A stretch of DNA of 64,000 bases from Pseudomonas graminis (GTDB lineage Bacteria; Pseudomonadota; Gammaproteobacteria; Pseudomonadales; Pseudomonadaceae): contig NZ_MDEN01000069.1 of NCBI RefSeq assembly GCF_001705435.1, positions 62,001 through 126,000 of the forward strand, in the 5' to 3' direction. A program made the translations under genes and the position numbers. The number at the start of each line of letters is the position of its first letter. The stretch's first letter is position 1. The notes below the pieces were generated by a model. That model was not told the DNA's origin. It did not search any database and worked only from the letters and a program-made list of their open reading frames with translations. Shown piece after piece: positions 58,215 to 64,000 of the stretch.

Positions 58215-60413
58215 ATGAACGCCGCTTTTAACTGGCTCAAATCACTGGAGTGGCGTCGCGGCCTCAACGATTGGGCGCGCAGCGATGGCGTGACGTGGAT
58301 CTACATCAGCAAGGTGCTGACTGCGGCATTCCTGACCTACTGGATCGCCATGCGCCTGGAGCTGCCGCAGCCGCGCACGGCCATGATCACTGTGTTCATC
58401 GTGATGCAGCCCCAGAGCGGTCAGGTGTTCGCCAAGAGTTTCTACCGCTTGCTCGGCACGCTCGCCGGCTCCGTGGTCATGGTCACGCTGATGGCGCTGT
58501 TCGCGCAAAACAGCGAGCTGTTTCTCGGCAGTCTGGCGATCTGGGTCGGCTTCTGCTGCGCTGGGGCCGCGCGCTATCGCAACTTCCGCGCCTACGGTTT
58601 TGTGCTGGCCGGCTACACCGCCGCGATGACCGGGCTGCCAGCGCTCGCTCACCCGGACACCTCGTTTATGGCCGCCATGTGGCGGGTGCTGGAAATCTCC
58701 CTCGGCATCGTCTGCTCGACACTGGTCAGCGCCGCGATCCTGCCGCAAAGCGCCGGCGCGGCGATGCGCAACACCTTGTATCAGCGCTTTGGCACCTTCG
58801 CTCAGTTCGTCATCACCGGCCTGCGCGGCGAGAGCGATCCGGCGTCGTTCGAGGCCAGTAACGTGCGCTTCATCGCCGATGCCGTAGGGCTCGAAGGCCT
58901 ACGCGCGGTCACCGTGTTCGAAGACCCGCACATGCGCCGCCGCAACGGTCGATTGAATCGCCTGAACAGCGAATTCATGACCATCACCACGCGCTTCAAC
59001 GCCCTGCATCAGTTGCTCGAACGCCTCCGTCGGCGGGGCGTGACGCCAGCTGTTCAGGCCATCGAGCCTGGCCTGAATGCGCTGACTGGATTGCTGGAGC
59101 CCTTTGCCGGGCGCGCGCTGACCAACGCCGACGCCGCACTGCTCGCCAATCGGTTGAGCGTGTACAAGGCCGACCTGCCCGAACGCGTGCGCAGCCTGCG
59201 GGCCGAGTTCGTCAAGACCGAGCCCAGCGACGCCGACCTGCTGGATTTCCACACCGCTTACGAATTGCTGTACCGCTTCGTCGACGACATGCACGACTAC
59301 GCCCAGACCCATGCGTCTTTGGCCGATCACCGCCATGCGCGGGAGAAATGGGTCGAGCCCTTCGTGTCCACCACCAGTTGGCTGTCTTCGCTGGCCTCCG
59401 GCGTGCGCGCGACCTTTATTCTCGCGGTCATGTCGGTGTACTGGGTGGCCACGGCCTGGCCGAGCGGCGCGTCGATGACCCTGGTGTCCGCCGCCACGGT
59501 GGCGCTTTCCGCGACGACATCGAACCCGAGGCGCATGTCGTTTCAGATGGCGTGCGGGACCTTTCTGGGTGCGCTGCTGGGGTTTTTCATCACCTTTTTC
59601 GTGCTGCCGCGCATCGATGGTTTTCCGCTGTTGTGCATGGTGCTGGCGCCGGTGTTCGTGTTCGGCACGTTCCTGACCACGAGGCCGCAGTGGGTGGGAT
59701 ATGGTCTGGGGCTGCTGATTTTCTTCAGCATCGGTTCGGCGCCGGACAACCTCACGGTCTACAACCCCTATGCGTTCATCAATGACTACATCGCCATGGT
59801 CCTTGGCATGCTGTTGTGTGCGGCGGCGGGGGCGATCATTCTGCCGCCGAACAGTCGCTGGCTGTGGCAGCGGCTGGAAGGCAACCTGCGCCGACAAGTG
59901 AGTTTCGCCATCAGCGCGCCACTGCGCGGGATTCGTTCCAGTTTCGAAAGCCGCACCCGCGATCTGATGCATCAGGCCTACGGCCTGGCCGCCGGTAAGC
60001 CCGAGGTGCAACGCAACCTGCTGCGCTGGATGTTCGTGGTGCTGGAGATCGGCCACGCGATCATCGAGCTGCGCCGCGAGCAGGCCATTCTGCCGGTGCA
60101 CCCGAGTTACGCCGAGTGGCAGCCCTGGCGGCAGGCGATTCGCGCCATGGGCCGCTCGTTGATTCGTCTGTTCATCCAGCCCGATCCCCACAATCTGGCG
60201 CGCAGCCTGTCGGCCGTCGATCACGCCATCATCTGCGTGCAGAACACCGACGAGCCCTTTGCTCCGCACTTCGACACCTCGGCGTTGCGCCGGGTGAAAA
60301 GCTACCTGCACTTCATCCGCACCTGCCTGCTGGACCCGCAATCGCCGCTGGCGGGCGTTCCGTCAGAGCCGGCGTCTGTGGCCTCGCCGCAAGGACAACT
60401 CAATGCCTCGTGA
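58215..60413 (+). CDS. FUSC/AaeB-type inner-membrane efflux protein
   Basis: ATG 58215 is chosen; earlier in-frame ATG 58122 lies within the channel gene. The 732-residue protein has two blocks of about five or six membrane spans (residues 25-175 and 400-560), separated and followed by helical cytosolic domains, the AaeB/FUSC layout. Motifs ITVFIVMQPQSGQVFAKSFY and TATLVSAATVALSATTSNPR-like sequence are as in the family. Likely substrate: aromatic carboxylic acids such as p-hydroxybenzoate. It overlaps the DUF1656 gene by 11 bp. Confidence 0.9.
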   Translation: MNAAFNWLKSLEWRRGLNDWARSDGVTWIYISKVLTAAFLTYWIAMRLELPQPRTAMITVFIVMQPQSGQVFAKSFYRLLGTLAGSVVMVTLMALFAQNSELFLGSLAIWVGFCCAGAARYRNFRAYGFVLAGYTAAMTGLPALAHPDTSFMAAMWRVLEISLGIVCSTLVSAAILPQSAGAAMRNTLYQRFGTFAQFVITGLRGESDPASFEASNVRFIADAVGLEGLRAVTVFEDPHMRRRNGRLNRLNSEFMTITTRFNALHQLLERLRRRGVTPAVQAIEPGLNALTGLLEPFAGRALTNADAALLANRLSVYKADLPERVRSLRAEFVKTEPSDADLLDFHTAYELLYRFVDDMHDYAQTHASLADHRHAREKWVEPFVSTTSWLSSLASGVRATFILAVMSVYWVATAWPSGASMTLVSAATVALSATTSNPRRMSFQMACGTFLGALLGFFITFFVLPRIDGFPLLCMVLAPVFVFGTFLTTRPQWVGYGLGLLIFFSIGSAPDNLTVYNPYAFINDYIAMVLGMLLCAAAGAIILPPNSRWLWQRLEGNLRRQVSFAISAPLRGIRSSFESRTRDLMHQAYGLAAGKPEVQRNLLRWMFVVLEIGHAIIELRREQAILPVHPSYAEWQPWRQAIRAMGRSLIRLFIQPDPHNLARSLSAVDHAIICVQNTDEPFAPHFDTSALRRVKSYLHFIRTCLLDPQSPLAGVPSEPASVASPQGQLNAS

Positions 60414-60603
60414 ACTCGCCTTCCACGGCGTTTACATGCCGACCGTGACCGTCATGTTTCTGGTCGCCATGGTGCTTTCCTGGGCGCTGGACCGGTTCAT
60501 GTCCGGCCTCGACCTCTACCGTTTCTTCTGGCATCCGGCGCTGCTGCGTCTGAGCCTGTTCAGCTGCATTTTCGGCGCCATGGCGCTCACTGTTTACCGT
60601 TGA
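60403..60603 (+). CDS. DUF1656 small membrane protein (AaeX-like)
   Basis: This 66-residue protein has two hydrophobic spans (TVTVMFLVAMVLSWALDR; LLRLSLFSCIFGAMALTVYR) with the family opening PRELAFHGVYMPTV. The start ATG 60403 overlaps the FUSC stop. Always found between FUSC and HlyD genes in such operons; role unknown, perhaps assembly. Confidence 0.9.
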   Translation: MPRELAFHGVYMPTVTVMFLVAMVLSWALDRFMSGLDLYRFFWHPALLRLSLFSCIFGAMALTVYR

Positions 60604-60609
60604 GGCACG

Positions 60610-61491
60610 TTGGTTGAGATGAAAAAGCTCTTCAGTCTGATCGCGACTTTGTTGATTCTGGCCCTGGCCATCTGGATCGGCCGGCTGCTGTGGATTCACT
60701 ACATGGACACGCCCTGGACCCGCGACGGCCGGGTGCGCGCCGACGTGATCAACGTCGCCGCCGATGTCAGCGGCGTGGTGATCGATGTGCCGGTGAAGGA
60801 CAACCAGCCAGTGAAAAAAGGCGACCTGTTGATGCAGATCGACCCTGAGCATTATCAGCTGGCAGTGAAGCAGGCCGAGGCCATGGTGGCGTCGCGCAAG
60901 GCCACGTGGGAGATGCGCAAGGTCAACGCCAATCGACGCAAGGACATGGACGCCCTGGTGATCTCCGCCGAAAGCCGCGAGGACGCCAGCAATATCGCCA
61001 CCTCTGCCCAGGCGGATTATCAACTGGCGGTCGCGCAGCTTGAAGCTGCGCAATTGAACCTGCAACGCACCAAGGTGCTGGCCGCGGTAGACGGCTACGT
61101 CACCAACCTCAACGTGCATCGCGGCGACTACGCGCGCATCGGCGAAGCGAAGATGGCCGTCGTCGACAGGAACTCGTTCTGGGTGTATGGCTTCTTCGAA
61201 GAGACCAAGCTGCCCCACGTCAGGATTGGCGATCCGGCGGACATGCAGTTGATGAGCGGCGAGGTGATGAAGGGCCACGTCGAAAGCATCGCTCGCGCTA
61301 TCTACGACCGCGACAACCCGGAGAGTCGCGAGCTCATCGCCGACGTCAACCCGACCTTCAACTGGGTACGACTGGCGCAGCGCGTGCCCGTGCGCATCCA
61401 CCTGGATCAGGTGCCGGAAGGGGTGGTGCTGGCGGCGGGGATTACATGTACGGTGATTGTGAATCCCGAAACGCAAGATTCAACGCGATAG
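60610..61491 (+). CDS. HlyD/AaeA-type periplasmic adaptor
   Basis: TTG 60610 has GAGG 5 bases upstream; ATG 60619 lies three codons later and is also possible. The 293-residue protein has an N-terminal membrane anchor (LFSLIATLLILALAIWIGRL), then barrel-sandwich hybrid halves (INVAADVSGVVIDVPVKDNQ; KVLAAVDGYVTNLNVHRGDY), an alpha-helical hairpin, and the end LAQRVPVRIHLDQVPEGVVL, all as in AaeA. It bridges the FUSC pump with the NodT channel. Last gene of the operon. Confidence 0.92.
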   Translation: MVEMKKLFSLIATLLILALAIWIGRLLWIHYMDTPWTRDGRVRADVINVAADVSGVVIDVPVKDNQPVKKGDLLMQIDPEHYQLAVKQAEAMVASRKATWEMRKVNANRRKDMDALVISAESREDASNIATSAQADYQLAVAQLEAAQLNLQRTKVLAAVDGYVTNLNVHRGDYARIGEAKMAVVDRNSFWVYGFFEETKLPHVRIGDPADMQLMSGEVMKGHVESIARAIYDRDNPESRELIADVNPTFNWVRLAQRVPVRIHLDQVPEGVVLAAGITCTVIVNPETQDSTR

Positions 61492-61534
61492 CACGTTGAG
61501 CTGCGCGGTACGCCAGATGTGTCACGCCGGAGGA

Positions 61535-61670
61535 TGTAGGAGCGTGGCTTATCCCGCGACCTGTTGCGCAGCGACAGTAATAACAGTGATTGCGGTGCAT
61601 CAGTTATAACCGGGGCGCTTGGTCTTGCTGCCGCTTCGCGCCAGTTCGCGGGACAAGCCACGCTCCTACA
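61535..61670. repeat. Pair of inverted REP sequences (REPIN-like)
   Basis: TGTAGGAGCGTGGCTTATCC followed by CGCGAC (61535-61560) is mirrored by GTTCGCGGGACAAGCC then ACGCTCCTACA (61644-61670). The arms are about 25 bases with one or two mismatches, separated by ~85 bases. TGTAGGAGC...CGCGA is the classic Pseudomonas REP core; two in inverted order make a REPIN. No RAYT transposase in the window. Confidence 0.9.
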
Positions 61671-61687
61671 GAAGCCGGCGGTGGCAG

Positions 61688-62512
61688 TCAGTATTTTTTA
61701 TCCAGCTTGAAGCGCTTGCTCAGAATCCACTCCAGCAAGGCCTTGGGCAGCAGCCGTTCCATGAGTGGCAGCGCGCGGCTGCCGTTGCCGGAGCGCAACA
61801 GACGCGGTGGATGGCTGCGTTGCACGGCGTCGAGCACGTCTCGGGCGAAGTCGGCAGCGGGTGTCGGGTTGCCCTGTGACGCATTGGCCCGGGCGCGGAT
61901 GCCTTCACGCCACGGCCACCACGGCGAATCCTGGTGAATCACCTGCTCGGCCTCGTGGCTGGCGTTTTGTGCGAAGTGGGTATCGATAGCGCCGGGCTGG
62001 ACTTCCATCACCCGAATCCCGAAGGGTGCCAGTTCCATGCGCAGTGCTTCAGTCATGGCATGAACGGCGGCTTTTGACGCGCAGTACGCGCCCGCGAATG
62101 GGGTGACCAGCACGCCCGAAACGCTGCCGATATTCACCACCAACCCCTTGTTGCGGCGCAGCATCGGAAACAGCGCGCGCGTCACGCCGACCACGGAAAA
62201 CACATTGGTTTCGAATTGTCTGCGCATGGCCTCGACACCGCCATCCAGCAGCGGGCCAATGCCACCGTAGCCTGCGTTGTTGATCAGCACGTCGAGCCCT
62301 TTGCCGTGTTGATCCAGCTCGGAAACCAGTCGATCAATCGCAGCGCTGTCATTGACGTCCAGGGCCACGGCACGAAAACCTGCCGCGGTCAGCGCTTGCA
62401 CGTCGGCCGGCTTGCGTGCGGTTGTCCAGACTTCATGGCCCGCCGCTTTGAAGGCATCCGCCATGGCACGGCCAATGCCGCTGGAACAACCGGTGATCAA
62501 CACCACAGACAT
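61688..62512 (-). CDS. Short-chain dehydrogenase
   Basis: This 274-residue classical SDR starts at ATG 62512. It has VVLITGCSSGIGRAMADAFK, NNAGYGGIGP, and the active-site AYCASKAAVHAMTEALRMEL with Tyr and Lys. The pattern with TTARKPADVQ and a hydrophobic C-terminus (LMERLLPKALLEWILSKRFK) fits retinol/steroid-type oxidoreductases. Substrate unknown. It is followed by a REP pair, and the upstream gene reads the same way with a 33-bp gap. Confidence 0.9.
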   Translation of the reverse strand: MSVVLITGCSSGIGRAMADAFKAAGHEVWTTARKPADVQALTAAGFRAVALDVNDSAAIDRLVSELDQHGKGLDVLINNAGYGGIGPLLDGGVEAMRRQFETNVFSVVGVTRALFPMLRRNKGLVVNIGSVSGVLVTPFAGAYCASKAAVHAMTEALRMELAPFGIRVMEVQPGAIDTHFAQNASHEAEQVIHQDSPWWPWREGIRARANASQGNPTPAADFARDVLDAVQRSHPPRLLRSGNGSRALPLMERLLPKALLEWILSKRFKLDKKY

Positions 62513-62545
62513 GGTTCAGTCCTTGAAAAAAGAGAAAGGCGGCGC

Positions 62546-63010
62546 TCAGCCGGAGAACGTGCCTTGCAGGCGCTCGGCACGAAACTCCAGAGTCTGCGGC
62601 CGGTAACCTGGGCGCAACGGTGGCATCGGCAAGCAATCCTGCCACTGACTGCCGGGCAACAAATCGCCCGGCCCGCGATAACGCGGCGCGGTGTACGTGT
62701 CTTCGGCCAGATTGACGGTATCGCCCGGCGCGTAGGCCGCGATTTTCCAGCGCAGTTCGCTGAGCGAAACGGTGTTGCCGTTATCGATCAGTACCAGCAG
62801 CGGACGCCCCGTAGGACACTGTTGCGGCGCATAGTCCACGCGCAATTGCAGGCGCTCAAGGCGCTGTTCGTCGCGGCTGTCTTCCCAGACCACAAACGCC
62901 GCCACGACGCCCAGCCCGACTGCGGCAGCCAGGGAAACAGGCAACGCTTTGGAGGGATAGCGCAGAAGCAGGACCAGCCAGGTGAACAGGAGTACGGCGC
63001 CGAAAATCAT
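62546..63010 (-). CDS. Hypothetical membrane-anchored protein
   Basis: This 154-residue protein starts at ATG 63010. Two hydrophobic segments at the N-terminus (MIFGAVLLFTWLVLLLRYP; VSLAAAVGLGVVAAFVVW) are followed by a periplasmic domain of ~100 residues with two cysteines (APQQCPTGRPLLVLIDNGN, WQDCLPMPPL). I recall similar Pseudomonas proteins named multidrug transporter without evidence; nothing here supports transport. Likely co-transcribed with the SDR gene. Confidence 0.75.
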   Translation of the reverse strand: MIFGAVLLFTWLVLLLRYPSKALPVSLAAAVGLGVVAAFVVWEDSRDEQRLERLQLRVDYAPQQCPTGRPLLVLIDNGNTVSLSELRWKIAAYAPGDTVNLAEDTYTAPRYRGPGDLLPGSQWQDCLPMPPLRPGYRPQTLEFRAERLQGTFSG

Positions 63011-63183
63011 CGTGTCGATCTCGCGATTGCAGATGAGGGCATCGTACCGAAAGGGGAGGAGTTGGGCTAATGGATTGGGCTCAACCGAACCGCTCAGCGC
63101 AACCGTCCAGCCGGACCGGCGGTCGGTCAGAAATCCGGAGCCAGACTAGTCTTAGGGTATTTCCTGCAACGGATTGCACAGTC

Positions 63184-64000
63184 ATGGCTCATTCCTGCTC
63201 GCTACATACCCATACTCCGACACTCACGGTAATAGAGCCGCGCAGGCTACCTGTTCGTACGGTGTCCTTCCATGTGGCTCAAACGGATGCGCCCATGACC
63301 GCGCGGGTTGACCGCCTTGCCTATGACCCCGCAGGAAGGCAAACGGCGCGTTGGGACCCACGACTATGGGCTGCCGCCGATCTGGCATCGGACGCGACGA
63401 GCAATGTGAGTGTGGTCTTCTCGCTCAGCGGGGAGCGGCTGCTTTATGAGAGCGTCGATGCGGGGTGGCGCCTTCAATCAGTGGGGGAAGGCGGGCAGCG
63501 TGACGGGGGCTGGGACGGACGCGGAGTGGTTCAGCGGGTCGAATACGACAAGCAGCTGCGGCCGACTGCCTTGTTTGAAGAACAGGGCGCACGGGACGGT
63601 ACGGCGCGAACCTGCGTCGAGCGCTTGAGCTACGGAGGGCCTGGTGAGCATCACGCCAACCAATGCAATCAAATAGTCAGGCATTACGATCCGGCCGGTT
63701 CGCTGTGCAATACGTCGTTCGATATAAACCGGAATGTGCTCTTGCAGGCGCGGCGTTTTCTCAATGATCCGAACATGTCCAGTTGGCCGGACGCCGCCGA
63801 AGCTTGCGACCAGCTTCTGGAACCCGGAGACGGCGCCCGGATGGCCTGGCGATTCGCTCCCACAGGCGAAATGTCCGAACAGCGCGATGCCATGGTAAAC
63901 ACCCAGTTTTTTGCCCAGACCGTCGCCGGGCTGCTCAAGCAAACCCGCTTGCAGCTGGCCGGCCTGCCAGCGGAAATGCTGGTAGGCGATATTCAATACG
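63184..64000 (+). CDS. TccC/Rhs-type insecticidal toxin complex C protein, 3' end missing
   Basis: ATG 63184 opens a frame that stays open to the window end (272 codons seen). The N-terminus HSCSLHTHTPTLTVIEPRR, LPVRTVSFH and then RQTARWDPRLWAA matches the start of TccC-type Tc toxin C components, as do LSGERLLYESVDAGWR, GWDGRGVVQRVEYDKQLRPT, LSYGGPG, FDINRNVLLQARRF and LEPGDGARMAW, LKQTRLQLAGLPAEM. Such proteins form a shell with TcB around a C-terminal toxin domain; the variable toxin tail lies outside the window. The ribosome site is weak. Companion TcA/TcB genes are not in view. Confidence 0.88.
   Translation, partial: MAHSCSLHTHTPTLTVIEPRRLPVRTVSFHVAQTDAPMTARVDRLAYDPAGRQTARWDPRLWAAADLASDATSNVSVVFSLSGERLLYESVDAGWRLQSVGEGGQRDGGWDGRGVVQRVEYDKQLRPTALFEEQGARDGTARTCVERLSYGGPGEHHANQCNQIVRHYDPAGSLCNTSFDINRNVLLQARRFLNDPNMSSWPDAAEACDQLLEPGDGARMAWRFAPTGEMSEQRDAMVNTQFFAQTVAGLLKQTRLQLAGLPAEMLVGDIQY

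Noticed and set aside
58899..60341. 480-codon frame on the minus strand across the FUSC gene
   Set aside because: Antisense to a conserved membrane protein gene, with Gln/Arg/His-rich nonsense composition.
1..64000. tRNA, rRNA, CRISPR array, IS element or prophage integrase
   Set aside because: Looked for throughout; no cloverleaf ends, no regular repeat-spacer pattern and no transposase or integrase motif was found.

Overview
The window is chromosomal DNA from a Pseudomonas species, most likely of the P. fluorescens/P. syringae lineage. The evidence is a GC-rich gene complement typical of that genus: pta, cysZ-trxB, hopJ-DUF1244-folX-folE-folM, DUF1302/DUF1329 with a MalT-like regulator, DUF3509, a FecI/FecR/TonB receptor set, and a genus-type REP pair. 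I saw no rRNA, tRNA, CRISPR array or insertion sequence.

Layout. 1-2022: edge of an AT-richer polymorphic-toxin island, with a 5'-truncated toxin, its putative immunity gene and a KptA-family RNA 2'-phosphotransferase. 2341-10814: medium-chain acyl-CoA ligase, DUF1302 and DUF1329 envelope proteins and a large LuxR/MalT-type activator, probably a fatty-acid or ester uptake and activation system. 10821-12538: a hipA-hipB module (toxin gene first) behind three operator-like sites spaced exactly 41 bp. 12563-25556: mostly core genes (HD-GYP phosphodiesterase, OmpA lipoprotein, acyltransferase, pta, slyD-like, glutathione peroxidase, old yellow enzyme, glycosyltransferase, cysZ, trxB). 25642-28028: hopJ/DUF1244/folX/folE/folM, the monapterin (pterin cofactor) genes, behind a TGTACA-type inverted operator and a hairpin. 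28260-32707: small accessory and core genes, including a degenerate PilZ-like protein, mioC, a short-chain dehydrogenase and two orphan small proteins.

33314-41644 is the most unusual region. Two diverged ~1150-residue dermonecrotic-toxin-like paralogues lie in tandem. Each one ends convergently against the 3' end of a sirB1 gene: the second against the intact sirB1, the first against a short frameshifted sirB1 fragment that still keeps its own stop codon. This looks like two alternative toxin cassettes stacked at one landing site. 41840-44052 holds an amino-acid dehydrogenase whose catalytic lysine is replaced by threonine, yebG under a LexA box, and psiE. 44209-45970 is a second toxin/immunity pair of the same family as the one at the left edge; its toxin gene carries a single-base frameshift.

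46317-63010: small lipoprotein, DUF3509, a ribosome hibernation-type protein, a Fur-box-controlled FecI/FecR/TonB receptor system, an AraC regulator and EamA exporter, and an AaeAB-like aromatic-acid efflux operon with a divergent LysR regulator and a perfect 9-bp inverted repeat between them. The last 817 bases open a TccC/Rhs-type insecticidal toxin-complex C gene that runs off the window. Altogether the window shows core metabolism interrupted by several independent toxin loci, as in plant- or insect-associated pseudomonads.
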